From Bordetella parapertussis (GTDB taxonomy: Bacteria; Pseudomonadota; Gammaproteobacteria; Burkholderiales; SG8-41): a stretch of DNA of 58,964 bases. A program made the translations under genes and the position numbers. The notes under the pieces were generated by a model. The model saw only the letters and a list, made by a program, of their open reading frames with translations. It ran no database searches and had not been told where the DNA came from. Of the stretch, positions 33,609-42,020 are shown piece after piece. How positions within the stretch are numbered: the first letter of the stretch is position 1; every line of letters starts with the position of its first letter. Location: positions 1-58,964 of the forward strand of contig CAMDRT010000025.1 in assembly GCA_945906815.1 (NCBI GenBank). The letters run 5' to 3'.

Positions 33609-34973
33609 CTACACCACGGTCAAGCGTGGTATCTCGCCCGCATCCGCGATGTCTTCGAGTTTCCACAAGCGCGCGAGCATCGTGTCTATCTGCGCATCCG
33701 GCAGCACCTTCTGCGCCAGCGTGCGAAATTTCTTTTCGATCTCGCCGTCGTTCATCGGATTTTTAAAATGCCCGCGATGATGATCGACCACCGTGCTGAA
33801 AGTCTCCCCTGACGTGGTGATGAGCTTGAAATAACAACGCATCGCCGCCGGCATGTGTTTGTCGGCTTCGGCGGAGGCCTTGATTTTCACCTTGCGTGTT
33901 AGCGCACGCAGCGCCGGGTTGAACACATGCGCATCGTCAAAATGTTCTTCCTGCACATCACCGTGAATCAGCGCCACTGCCACCGTATACGGCATGCTGT
34001 GATCGGCGGTTTCGCGATTGGGCGGCGCCCACTTCTCGGGCGTGTCGGCCATCAGCACTATGGCCGTGGTCACGGTTTCGATCTGAATTTCGGCGATGTC
34101 ATCGGGGGAGGCAATTTTCTCCCGCATTTGTAGCGCGGCTTCCACCACCGTCTGCGAATACTGGCCCAGCGGAAAACGCTTGATCAGACATTCCATGATC
34201 TTGAACGGCGCGCCATCCTTGCCGCCAAGCGTGTCCAGTGCAAACGTCTTGCGCGCCACGGCCTTGAAATAGCCGCCGACCCCCTCGAATATCGGCGAAG
34301 GGCCGGTCATGCCGCGCGACGCCAGCATCGCCGCGAACACTGCGTTGCGGCTGGCGTTGGCATACGCGCAACCCTTCCACATCGACACATTGCCAATACG
34401 GGTTTGATACAGCGCATTGTTGGGCGCGATGCCCAGTTGCAGGCAGTGTTCAAACGCTTTGCCCTTTAACCCGAATAACCACGCTGCCGCCACTGTGCTC
34501 GCCATGCCACCGACCGTTACATGGTCATAACCGAGGGGCTTCAAATCCACCTCGTCACAGATACGGCAAAACACCTCATACGCCAGCACGGTGGCAAGAA
34601 TCACATCCTTGCCGGAACGCTGGTTGATTTCAGCGGCAGTCAGCACTGCGGCGATGCTGTCACTCGGATGCCCCGACTCGCCGGTGCTGGTGTAACCGTC
34701 GTTGTAATCCAGAAACCGTATCATCACGCCGTTGGCGAATGTCGCCAGTTCAGGACTGGTTTGCAGGCCGCTCACCATCACTGTCGCAGGCTGCTTGCTG
34801 GTGGTCAATTGCGCCAAATCGCGCGCGATTCTTTCCGGCGCACTGCCGTAACCGCCGAGCGCACAGCCGATGGAATCGATGATCACACGCTTGGCGGTTT
34901 TGACGACTTGCGGCGGCAAGTCGGCGTAGCGCAGGTTGGCGACGTAGGTGGTGAGTTGTTCGACGATAGTCAC
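33609..34973 (-). CDS. MmgE/PrpD family protein
   Basis: 454 residues, GTG start. Both family domains are visible: KRVIIDSIGCALGGYGSAPE, GESGHPSDSIAAVLTAAEIN, WKGCAYANASRNAVFAAML and NRETADHSMPYTVAVALIHG. Dehydration or epimerisation of a carboxylic acid is likely. About 40 bases separate it from the arylamine N-acetyltransferase gene upstream and 59 from the Bug gene downstream. It is more like the member at 10780 in its motifs (RETADHSMPY) than the one at 35981. Confidence 0.88.
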   Translation of the reverse strand: MTIVEQLTTYVANLRYADLPPQVVKTAKRVIIDSIGCALGGYGSAPERIARDLAQLTTSKQPATVMVSGLQTSPELATFANGVMIRFLDYNDGYTSTGESGHPSDSIAAVLTAAEINQRSGKDVILATVLAYEVFCRICDEVDLKPLGYDHVTVGGMASTVAAAWLFGLKGKAFEHCLQLGIAPNNALYQTRIGNVSMWKGCAYANASRNAVFAAMLASRGMTGPSPIFEGVGGYFKAVARKTFALDTLGGKDGAPFKIMECLIKRFPLGQYSQTVVEAALQMREKIASPDDIAEIQIETVTTAIVLMADTPEKWAPPNRETADHSMPYTVAVALIHGDVQEEHFDDAHVFNPALRALTRKVKIKASAEADKHMPAAMRCYFKLITTSGETFSTVVDHHRGHFKNPMNDGEIEKKFRTLAQKVLPDAQIDTMLARLWKLEDIADAGEIPRLTVV

Positions 34974-35012
34974 ATTGCTGGCCTTTTCAAAAATATGCCG
35001 TGGCTTTGCACG

Positions 35013-35834
35013 CTACGGAGGGTTAAGCGTTGCAAAACGATTTTTTAGCGCAGCTTGCTCAGACGTATTTAATTGCACCCCGAGACGCTCTTGTAAATTT
35101 CCCAGGTAGGCTGTGAAATCCGTAACCGTTTCTGTCTCCAACGTGCCTTTAGTCAGATCAAAATATTTAAACGTATGATCCAGCAGGGTGACACGCCCGC
35201 GTGATGTCATTTTGGTGCCAATAATAGAGTTTCGAAAAACGTAATCCGCACTATTCGAGGTATAAAAATTGGCCATCTCCATATCGATGGGCATGGCCGC
35301 TTCAATTCTAAACGTGTACAGCGGATACCACGCTTGTTCTATTTTCTTCTGTAGATAAAAACCGTGTACGTCATTCTCTTGCAGGCGATAGATTTCCCTC
35401 AATTGTTCAACCTCGACGTCTGCCTGCAGCATCAGCGGATGTCTGAATCCTGATCCGCCAAAACCCACGTCACAAAGCCAGCTTTGCCCTTCCAGTTCCA
35501 CAAAATTAACGTGATGGGTACGCCCGCCCGGCTCAGGTCGATTGCGGTGCACACGCGCCAGATTGGGATGGCACTTAAATCCAAGCGCCGCGAGCACCAT
35601 CAAAAACAAACCATTTTGCTCGAAGCAATATCCGCCGCGCTGACGCAATAAGATTTTTTCAGTCAGCGTTTCCTGATCGAGACGCACGCCGTGGTGGCAA
35701 AAAACGCTCAGGTTCTCGTAGGGTATATGCTGCAGATGTAACAGGTGCAAATCCTGCAAGGTTTGCAAATTCACCCTGGGGGATTGGGAATATTGAATGC
35801 GCTGGAAATAGAGATCCAGGAAGGTATCGTTCAT
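35013..35834 (-). CDS. arylamine N-acetyltransferase
   Basis: 273 residues from the ATG at 35834. The NAT triad is visible in the family's usual places: Cys70 in RGGYCFEQNGLF, a histidine in RTHHVNFVEL (107/108) and Asp122 in CDVGFGG. The N-terminal bundle (HLQHIPYENLSVF) is typical. It transfers acetyl or other acyl groups from CoA to arylamines, hydrazines or small amines. The DNA is visibly more AT-rich than its neighbours, which may reflect recent acquisition. It sits between two MmgE/PrpD genes on the same strand. A large hairpin repeat lies directly upstream. Confidence 0.9.
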   Translation of the reverse strand: MNDTFLDLYFQRIQYSQSPRVNLQTLQDLHLLHLQHIPYENLSVFCHHGVRLDQETLTEKILLRQRGGYCFEQNGLFLMVLAALGFKCHPNLARVHRNRPEPGGRTHHVNFVELEGQSWLCDVGFGGSGFRHPLMLQADVEVEQLREIYRLQENDVHGFYLQKKIEQAWYPLYTFRIEAAMPIDMEMANFYTSNSADYVFRNSIIGTKMTSRGRVTLLDHTFKYFDLTKGTLETETVTDFTAYLGNLQERLGVQLNTSEQAALKNRFATLNPP

Positions 35835-35871
35835 CGGCAAGGCGGTGTAAAAAACACATCAAAAACAATGA

Positions 35872-35964
35872 AACCACAGATAAACACAGATGAACACAGA
35901 TAGCTTCAGATCAACGCGCGGTACATCTGTGTTCATCTGTGTTCATCTGTGTTCATCTGTGGTT
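35872..35964. repeat. long inverted repeat built from 10-base tandem units
   Basis: Four tandem units of GTTCATCTGT type (one with a substitution) at 35921-35960. The left arm, 35872-35901, is their inverted counterpart ending in ACACAGAT. Together 35872-35901 and 35935-35964 form a roughly 30-bp stem with one mismatch. Lies between the NAT and MmgE/PrpD genes. Confidence 0.75.
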
Positions 35965-35980
35965 AAAAAAGCCTTTGACT

Positions 35981-37372
35981 TTAAGCCCTCAAAAAATCCC
36001 GCACATGCACTTCATCCCGCAACCGCCACACCCGCTCTACCACCTGCCCCATCTCGGATTCGCCCGCGCCGCCGGCATAGCCCGCCAGCCGCAGCGCTTT
36101 GTCTTCGATCTCGCGCCGCGTCAGCGTATTGTCCGGGTCGCCTTTGGGTGACGACACTTTGCCCTCAAGCGTGCGACCATCGTGGGTGATGGCCGTGACA
36201 TGTCCCAGCCAGCGTTTGGGATACGCGCCGTCCACCACAGGGTCGAGCACCATTTTCACCTTGTCGTGAAACGCGCGTGTGGCAGGGTCTTGCAATGAGG
36301 CTTCGGTAAAATCCGCCAACCCTGCGCGTCCATGCAGCGCAGCGAGTGCCAGCACGAAGCCCATCGAGAACTTTGACTGGTGGATGGTCTGCGGATCGGT
36401 CACCGGGCCCAGCACATCAATGGCGCCTTGATGCACGTGCGTGGTGACGCTGGCGATGTCAGCCGCCTGCAATCGGTTATCGCGCATCACCTTCAGCAGT
36501 GCGTCGGCGGCCGGGTGCGTATGGCGGCACGAGGCATGAAACTTGAACGACGTTTCGCTCAGGCCCCAGCGCGTGCCGAGCCCATCGATGAGTTTCGCGG
36601 GATCGGCGTCACTCGACATTCCTGCTGCAAGCCCTTGTTTTCCCTCAAGAATTCTATGGGCTCCGGTGAAGCCATCGCGCGCGATGTAGGCTGCGAGCAA
36701 ACCATCGGCCGCCGCTTTAGCGGTATGCAGTTGTTTGGAATCCGCAGCATCGCGCAGAAACTCCCACAAGCCTGCCGCCATGGTGCCCGCCGAGCCGAGG
36801 CAATGCTGGGTCACCCGCGCATCGAGTTTGAGCAGGTGTGCGACACCCGCCGCTGCCGCCAGTTTGCCGGCGGTGCCGGTGGTGTGAAACACCTTGTAAT
36901 GCGAGCGCCCGAGAAACTCGCCCACGCGCACGCCGCATTCATACCCTGCCACGGAGGCAGCAATCAATTCCTTGCCTGACGCGCCCACCGCCTGTGCCGC
37001 CGCCAGCACCGCCGGGAACACCACAGTCGCCGGGTGATACACCGAGCCGTTGTGGACGTCGTCCTGCTCCACCACATGCGAGGCTGCGCCGTTAATCAAC
37101 GCCGCGAAGAACGGCGAGGTGCGTCCGCGCGTGGTGAGTATCTCGCTAGGCCCGCTCGCCGGCCCCATCGCTTGCGCGAATTTCTCCAGCGCCAGCACCG
37201 GGCGCGAGCCTTTACCGGCAAGACCCGAGCCCAGCCAGTCGAGAAAAAAATCTTCGGTGCGTGACACCACATCCTGCGGCAGTGCTTCGTAGCTTATCGC
37301 CGCCAGAAACTCGCATAACGTTTGCGTTTCGCTTGTGACCGCAGCGAGCGGATTGTTTTCAGGTTGGTCCAT
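35981..37372 (-). CDS. MmgE/PrpD family protein, divergent member
   Basis: 463 residues; ATG eight bases after AAGGAG. Family signatures are LDWLGSGLAGKGSRP, NGAASHVVEQDDVHNGSVYH, KFHASCRHTHPAADALLKVM and HQSKFSMGFVLALAALHG. It has the SRHTHP and HQSKFS forms found in the iminodisuccinate-epimerase/catabolic branch rather than RETADHSMPY, so it probably handles a different substrate from the other two. The Bug gene at 37510 lies upstream on the same strand, 137 bases away. Confidence 0.88.
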   Translation of the reverse strand: MDQPENNPLAAVTSETQTLCEFLAAISYEALPQDVVSRTEDFFLDWLGSGLAGKGSRPVLALEKFAQAMGPASGPSEILTTRGRTSPFFAALINGAASHVVEQDDVHNGSVYHPATVVFPAVLAAAQAVGASGKELIAASVAGYECGVRVGEFLGRSHYKVFHTTGTAGKLAAAAGVAHLLKLDARVTQHCLGSAGTMAAGLWEFLRDAADSKQLHTAKAAADGLLAAYIARDGFTGAHRILEGKQGLAAGMSSDADPAKLIDGLGTRWGLSETSFKFHASCRHTHPAADALLKVMRDNRLQAADIASVTTHVHQGAIDVLGPVTDPQTIHQSKFSMGFVLALAALHGRAGLADFTEASLQDPATRAFHDKVKMVLDPVVDGAYPKRWLGHVTAITHDGRTLEGKVSSPKGDPDNTLTRREIEDKALRLAGYAGGAGESEMGQVVERVWRLRDEVHVRDFLRA

Positions 37373-37453
37373 TGCGCAATCTCCTTGACAGGAAGCGAAT
37401 TGTAGACCAAAGCGAGCGACGACCCGGGAGCAAAAACACGCATCTTGCGCTCG

Positions 37454-37471
37454 TTCCCGCGCAGGCGGGAA
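37454..37471. repeat. short palindromic intergenic repeat
   Basis: TTCCCGC-GCAG-GCGGGAA, a seven-base stem, between two minus-strand genes. A relative is found inside the Bug coding sequence at 26057 and a diverged pair near 29318. Confidence 0.6.
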
Positions 37472-37509
37472 GTGACGGCGCAGGCATTCGTCCTAAAGGG
37501 TTAGCGGAT

Positions 37510-38478
37510 TCACTCCGCGCGTATCCCCGCTGACTTCACCACCCGCGTCCATTTCTCGTGCTCGTTCCTGATGTAAGCAGCAAACGCGCTCGCGCTGCTG
37601 CTGGTGGCGTGCAGGCCACCGACCAGATATTGCGCGCGCACATCCGGCAGCGCGAGTATGCGCACCAGTTCGGCATTCAGCTTTTCGATCACCGGTGGCG
37701 GCGTGCCGGCGGTTAAGAGCACACCGTACCACGAACGCATGTCGTAACCGGGCACACCGGATTCGGCAATCGTCGGCACCTCGGGGAATTGCGGATCGCG
37801 CTGGTCCGCCGAAGTGCCCAGCAGTTTCAACCGTCCGCTTTTCACATGTGGGATTGCGGGCGCGATGCTGGCAAACGCGAGTTCTATGCGTCCGGTGATC
37901 AGATCAATCGTATATTGCGGGCTGCCGCCTTTATACGGCACGTGCGTCATTTGGGTGCCGGTCGACGCGGTAAACAACGCGCCCGCCAAATGCGTGGTCG
38001 AACCGACGCCCGACGAGCCATAGGTCAGTTGCCGCGGCCGCGCTTTAGCCAGCGCGACCAGGTCTTTCGCTGTTTGCACCGGCATCGACGGATGCACCAC
38101 CAGTATCAGCCCCGCAGTCGCAGTCAGCGTGACGGGCGCAAATGCGCGTTGCGGCTCGTACGGCATTTTCGCGTAGAGCATGGCGTTGACCACCACCGGG
38201 CCGGTGGAGCCGATCAGCAGCGTGTAGCCATCCGCCGGCGCTTTGGCCACGATCTCTCCGGCAATATTGCCGCCGGCGCCGCCGCGATTATCAACGATCA
38301 CGCTGACACTCCACGCTTCGCCAAGCTTCGCCGCCAGCGGACGCGCGATGAGGTCCGTGACGCTACCTGCGGGAAACGGCGTGACGATGCGTATGGGTTT
38401 GTCGGGATACGCGCCCAGGCACGCCAACGGGACGCAAAGCAGAGCCGCAAGCTGACAGTGGCGCAACAGGGCGTTCAT
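37510..38478 (-). CDS. Bug-family tripartite tricarboxylate transporter receptor
   Basis: 322 residues. AAGGTG precedes the ATG. Signal peptide AALLCVPLACLG, mature AYPDKPIRIVTPFPAGSVTD: the family PGG is PAGS here, a small departure. HPSMPVQTAKDLVALAKARP, HVPYKGGSPQYTIDLITG and the C-terminus VVKSAGIRAE are typical. The MmgE/PrpD gene follows on the same strand after a short palindrome; the EthD-like gene at 38573 is divergent. Confidence 0.92.
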   Translation of the reverse strand: MNALLRHCQLAALLCVPLACLGAYPDKPIRIVTPFPAGSVTDLIARPLAAKLGEAWSVSVIVDNRGGAGGNIAGEIVAKAPADGYTLLIGSTGPVVVNAMLYAKMPYEPQRAFAPVTLTATAGLILVVHPSMPVQTAKDLVALAKARPRQLTYGSSGVGSTTHLAGALFTASTGTQMTHVPYKGGSPQYTIDLITGRIELAFASIAPAIPHVKSGRLKLLGTSADQRDPQFPEVPTIAESGVPGYDMRSWYGVLLTAGTPPPVIEKLNAELVRILALPDVRAQYLVGGLHATSSSASAFAAYIRNEHEKWTRVVKSAGIRAE

Positions 38479-38572
38479 AGTGTCACCTTGAAAAATCCTT
38501 TTAGCCGCCTCTGAATCAACGCTACCGCCCCCCGTTTACATGGCAAAATCCTGCTTCACACAAGGAAATACC

Positions 38573-39211
38573 ATGCAAGGCACCACCATTGTTTACGACA
38601 CCATCACCGTCAAGCGCGAAGCCGGCATCGCCTTTGACACCTGGCATCAGAATCACTATGTTCCTGCAGTACTGGCCACCGGTCAAATACTCAACGTGCA
38701 ATGCTACGGCAGCCCGTTGCGCGCGACCTACGTGTCGGTGTTCGAGTCCAACGCTGCTGCAGCCGCCTTGCAGGGTACCCTGCCCACGCCCACACACGAT
38801 GCCATCATCGCCGCCGAACGCCAGCTGGCTACATTCATGAATCAGCAGATCGCGCCCAACGCGGGGGATCCGTTTCACGATGCGCCAATACTCTATCCGG
38901 TGTTATTCAGCGTGCCTGCTGACGAGCATGAGGGCGAACAGGATTTCAACGCGTGGTATGACCAAGAGCACCTGGGTATCCTGCTGCGCAATCCCTATTG
39001 GCCGATGTGCCGGCGCTTCAAGGTTCACAACCCTGCGCCGGGCGCGTGGACACACATCGCGCTGCACTATTTGGCTGACCTGCGCGCACTGGAATCAAAG
39101 GAACGTGATGACGCGCGCGCGACACCGTGGCGTGAGCGGCTGGCGAAGAACGCGTGGTTCAAAGGGGATTATCGCGTTTTGTACAAGTACGGAGCGCGGC
39201 GGCATGGATAG
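38573..39211 (+). CDS. EthD-like tandem alpha/beta-barrel protein
   Basis: 212 residues, probably two fused ferredoxin-like (dimeric alpha/beta-barrel) repeats: the first around VYDTITVKREAGIAFDTWHQ, the second around FSVPADEHEGEQDFNAWYDQ-EHLGILLRNP. The motif WYDxEH is shared with the paralogue at 42555, which is also 212 residues. I chose the ATG at 38573 with AAGGAA five bases upstream. Barrels of this type act in decarboxylation, isomerisation or as accessory proteins in degradation pathways. No reaction can be named. Confidence 0.7.
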   Translation: MQGTTIVYDTITVKREAGIAFDTWHQNHYVPAVLATGQILNVQCYGSPLRATYVSVFESNAAAAALQGTLPTPTHDAIIAAERQLATFMNQQIAPNAGDPFHDAPILYPVLFSVPADEHEGEQDFNAWYDQEHLGILLRNPYWPMCRRFKVHNPAPGAWTHIALHYLADLRALESKERDDARATPWRERLAKNAWFKGDYRVLYKYGARRHG

Positions 39212-39241
39212 AGGCGCCCCTCTAGAGGTGAAGGCTATCGC

Positions 39242-39269
39242 TTGCAATATATATTTCCGTATGTATAAT
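39242..39269 (+). promoter_or_regulatory. promoter of the brnTA module
   Basis: TTGCAA at 39242 and TATAAT at 39264 with a 16-base spacer. The predicted start of transcription, about 39275-39277, coincides with the brnT ATG and no Shine-Dalgarno sequence lies between, so the message is probably leaderless. AT-rich near-repeats between the hexamers could bind the BrnTA complex. Confidence 0.65.
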
Positions 39270-39276
39270 AAATCCC

Positions 39277-39546
39277 ATGAACTTCACGTGGAAGTCCGCT
39301 AAACGTACGGCTAACCTGAAAAAACATGGCTTTGATTTTGCACACGCCGAGCACGTATTTAATGGGCCGACCTTCACGGTGGAAGATACCCGAGATTACA
39401 ACGGCGACCAGCGATTTAATTCCACCGGCTTTCTTGGCACGGCCATCGTGACGATCTGCCACACGGAAACCGAAGACGAAATTCACATCATCTCCATGCG
39501 AAAGGCGGAACCCCATGAAATCGAAACCCTCTCCCGCTACCTCTAA
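39277..39546 (+). CDS. brnT: BrnT family toxin
   Basis: 89 residues. Matches the ribonuclease toxin BrnT: FTWKSAKRTANLKKHGFDFA near the start (the WDxxKxxxNxxKHGxxF motif, here with Ser-Ala for the usual Asp-Pro), then VEDTRDYNGDQRF and the C-terminal EIHIISMRKAEPHEIE. BrnT cleaves RNA in a RelE-like fold and is neutralised by BrnA. It overlaps brnA by 32 bases. It probably has a leaderless start, unusual for a toxin gene. Confidence 0.88.
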   Translation: MNFTWKSAKRTANLKKHGFDFAHAEHVFNGPTFTVEDTRDYNGDQRFNSTGFLGTAIVTICHTETEDEIHIISMRKAEPHEIETLSRYL

Positions 39547-39796
39547 GGCACCACGCCTGCGCGTTGGACTGAAGGATGTCAGTCACAAAGAATTCTCTAC
39601 TGCGGTCAAGACACGGCTGGGCAAGCAGCGCGTCTCAATCATGCTGGATGGCGCTATCATTGCCTTCTTCAAGGCGCAGGCCGGGGACCGCGGCTACCAG
39701 ACTCTCATTAATCAGGCACTCCACCAAGCCATGACGGGCGCACAGATTGAGTCCACGCTGCGCCGGGTAATCCGTGAGGAACTGCATACCGCGTGA
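39515..39796 (+). CDS. brnA: BrnA family antitoxin
   Basis: 93 residues, following and overlapping the toxin gene in the usual BrnTA order. The middle contains QRVSIMLDGAIIAFFKAQAG, the DUF4415/ribbon-helix-helix-like DNA-binding part, followed by DRGYQTLINQALHQAM. The C-terminal extension (GAQIESTLRRVIREELHTA) follows. BrnA binds BrnT and represses the module's promoter. AAAGG lies upstream of the ATG inside brnT. Confidence 0.85.
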   Translation: MKSKPSPATSKAPRLRVGLKDVSHKEFSTAVKTRLGKQRVSIMLDGAIIAFFKAQAGDRGYQTLINQALHQAMTGAQIESTLRRVIREELHTA

Positions 39797-39818
39797 GGGG
39801 GGATCCGTCACTACGCCA

Positions 39819-39891
39819 ACACTCCGGCCAGCGGCCCGCGTGTCCATATAGCGTACATTCACTGCCAATAGCGAGATACTGCGCGGCGGCG
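39819..39891 (-). pseudogene. fossil 3' end of an EthD-like gene
   Basis: These 73 bases match the last part of the EthD-like gene at 42555 (compare GGCCAGCGGCCCGCGTGTCC with 42578 onward). No reading frame for the rest of the protein exists upstream. The 371-base gap between brnA and the ABC relic shows only this fragment and no intact gene. Confidence 0.6.
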
Positions 39892-40167
39892 CATTGGGCG
39901 CCCTGATGGTCGCAGTGCTGCGACCTGGCAAACGGCCCACACGCGCGGAAAACGCGATGATGCTCAAACGAGTATGGCAGCGTATCTGCGCGCGCACCCC
40001 CAAAATTCCATTATATGGCCTTCTTGTTGATTTCCGGGGGCATATTCTGCTCAGCAGTAAGGACAATGCTTGAGCGCGCTGGCCGAGTAGAGCCAGCCTG
40101 TATCGATTCATAGGCACCTCCGCCGCATAACAAGAGTGCTCCACGGAAATTTCCAGGGAGGTTCTCC

Positions 40168-40296
40168 ATGGCTGAGGCTGCTGCTATTCCAGGTTTGATC
40201 CCGGTGGTGCTCGATGGCCCGAAGGCGCAGGTGTTGCAGAAATTGCAAACCCCGCCGGGGGCTTCATCTAACACACCCAACACCAGGGCCGCATGA
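40168..40296 (+). pseudogene. remnant of a type I secretion ABC-transporter gene (C-terminal end)
   Basis: A 42-codon frame with a good ribosome site (GGGAGG six bases upstream) ends VVLDGPKAQVLQKLQTPPGA. This matches the very end of LapB/HlyB-type ATPases (VADGPKAxVLxxL). The stop overlaps the HlyD ATG as ATGA, exactly as an intact ABC gene would be arranged. The first dozen residues (MAEAAAIPGLIP) look like the original N-terminus or a fused stretch, so an internal deletion probably removed about 650 codons. The short peptide could still help translation of the HlyD gene. Confidence 0.55.
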
Positions 40297-41474
40297 TGCG
40301 CAAACGGGGCGCATCACTCCAGCACTCCCGCGGGGCGATATCGATGACGGTTTTGTTGCTGCTGGCGCTCACGGTGTTTTTGTTGTGGGCGGCGTGGTTT
40401 GAGATCGACCGCACGGTGCGCGCCCAGGGGCAGATCATTCCCAGTGCACGCACGCAGGTGATTCAAGCGGCGGACGGTGGCGTATTGGAAAAACTGCTGG
40501 TGGAGGAAGGGCAGCGGGTCAAGGCCGGCCAGCAACTGGCGGTGCTGGAGCGCGAGCGTTCGACTGCGGGCTTTGATGAAAGCCGCGCCAAGGAAGCTGC
40601 CCTCACCGCAGCGCTGGTGCGCGCGCAGGCTGAGGCCACTGAGAGAACGCCAGAGTTTGGCGCTGCGCTGAACCGCTTTCCGGAGTTTGTGGCGGTGCAG
40701 CGCGCGCTCTACGAGCAGCGCAAGCGCGGCGTGCAGGAAGAAGTGGCCACGCTAAGGGCGGCGCTCGAAATGGCCACAGAAGAGCTGCGCATGAATGAGG
40801 CGTTGCTGAAAACCGGCGACACCAGCCAGCTTGAGGTGATGCGCGCCAAGCGGCAAGTGGGTGAACTCGAGGGCAAGATCAACGCCACGCGCAACAAATA
40901 TCTGCAGGAGGCGCGCGCCGAGGCCACCAAGCTGGCCGAAGATCTCGCGGCGAACCGCTACAAGCTCAATGAGCGGCAAAGTATCCTTGGCAAAACGGTG
41001 TTAACCGCGCCGATTGCCGGCGTCGTTAAATATCTCAGACTCACCACCATCGGCGGTGTGCTGCGCGCCGGCGATGAGCTGATGCAAATCTCACCGACCG
41101 AAGGCGAGATGGTGTTCGAGGTGAAGATCAATCCAGCCGACATCGGTCAGTTGAGTATCGGCCTGCCGGTATCGATCAAGCTCGATGCGTTTGATTATTC
41201 GATCTACGGCAGCCTTGAGGGCACGCTTACTTATCTGAGTTCCGACACGCTAACCGAACAAGGCGCGAGTGGGCAGAGCAGCAGCTACTACCGCGCGCAG
41301 GTGCGCCTGGATGCCGAACGCGCCAGGACGCAGCCCAACCCCAAGCTCGTCAACGTCGCATTGAAGCCCGGCATGACCGCCACGGTGGACATACGCACCG
41401 GGCAACGCTCGGTGCTGCAGTATCTGGCTAAGCCGGTCTATACCGCGTTCGGCGGTGCGATGAACGAGCGGTAG
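40293..41474 (+). CDS. HlyD-family membrane fusion protein (type I secretion)
   Basis: 393 residues. One N-terminal membrane helix (TVLLLLALTVFLLWAAWFEI), then GQIIPSARTQVIQAADGGVL, a biotinyl-lipoyl segment LLVEEGQRVKAGQQLAVLE, long coiled coil (about 95-220), and the barrel AGVVKYLRLTTIGGVLRAGD with C-terminal ALKPGMTATVDIRTGQRSVL. Typical of LapC/PrsE adaptors that bridge an inner-membrane ABC exporter to a TolC-type pore. The matching ABC gene is reduced to a fragment just upstream and no secreted substrate or TolC gene is nearby, so the adaptor may be stranded. The gene itself is intact. Confidence 0.85.
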   Translation: MMRKRGASLQHSRGAISMTVLLLLALTVFLLWAAWFEIDRTVRAQGQIIPSARTQVIQAADGGVLEKLLVEEGQRVKAGQQLAVLERERSTAGFDESRAKEAALTAALVRAQAEATERTPEFGAALNRFPEFVAVQRALYEQRKRGVQEEVATLRAALEMATEELRMNEALLKTGDTSQLEVMRAKRQVGELEGKINATRNKYLQEARAEATKLAEDLAANRYKLNERQSILGKTVLTAPIAGVVKYLRLTTIGGVLRAGDELMQISPTEGEMVFEVKINPADIGQLSIGLPVSIKLDAFDYSIYGSLEGTLTYLSSDTLTEQGASGQSSSYYRAQVRLDAERARTQPNPKLVNVALKPGMTATVDIRTGQRSVLQYLAKPVYTAFGGAMNER

Positions 41475-41597
41475 TACTCATACGCGCCTGGCTGCGTTGG
41501 GTTAGTTCGATGCCCGCTTTTGCAATCGCACCGGTGTTCGCCGTTCCCGGAAAGCCTTGACCGACCGGGACAGCCGGAGCGTATCCCTCTTGCAGCG

Positions 41598-42020
41598 TTA
41601 GCGAATCGCCAACCGGAACTTCAACCGTTTTGCGTTCTTCGCAAGCACTTCGTCCAGTGTTGCAAGGCTTTGGGCCTTGACACCGAGCGCGACGGCCAGA
41701 TGGAGGGAATCCCCCGCCCGCAGGGCGGTGCCGGAGTCCAGCGTCAGCGTAGCGGCCTGGTGAAAAGCAGTGGGTGCTACCGGCAATAGATGCAGGTCGT
41801 TGGCACACAGGCGTTCAAAACGCTGCCATGCGGATCTGGCGTCAGATTTTGTAATCTGACCTGTTCGTTGCTTGATGCCAAGCGCGCTGGCGAACTCAGT
41901 GACGCACCACATGGCCGCTACCAATTTGTCAGCAGCGGTGCCGTACCAGCGCGTCACCTCTGCGCTTCTGGGTTCATTGAGATGTAGCGCTACCAATACG
42001 CTGGTATCAACGTAAATCAT
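41598..42020 (-). CDS. vapC: VapC-type PIN-domain toxin
   Basis: 140 residues. PIN-domain acidic residues: D5 in YVDTSVLVAL, E in WCVTEFASAL, and D in AGDSLHLAVAL with a further D in TLDEVL. These would bind Mg2+ for RNA cleavage. The ATG overlaps the antitoxin stop as TGATG, giving translational coupling. VapC toxins usually cut tRNA or rRNA; the target is unknown. Confidence 0.87.
   Translation of the reverse strand: MIYVDTSVLVALHLNEPRSAEVTRWYGTAADKLVAAMWCVTEFASALGIKQRTGQITKSDARSAWQRFERLCANDLHLLPVAPTAFHQAATLTLDSGTALRAGDSLHLAVALGVKAQSLATLDEVLAKNAKRLKFRLAIR

Noticed and set aside
35921..35960. Possible CRISPR array
   Set aside because: The units are directly adjacent 10-mers with no spacers; no cas genes in the window.
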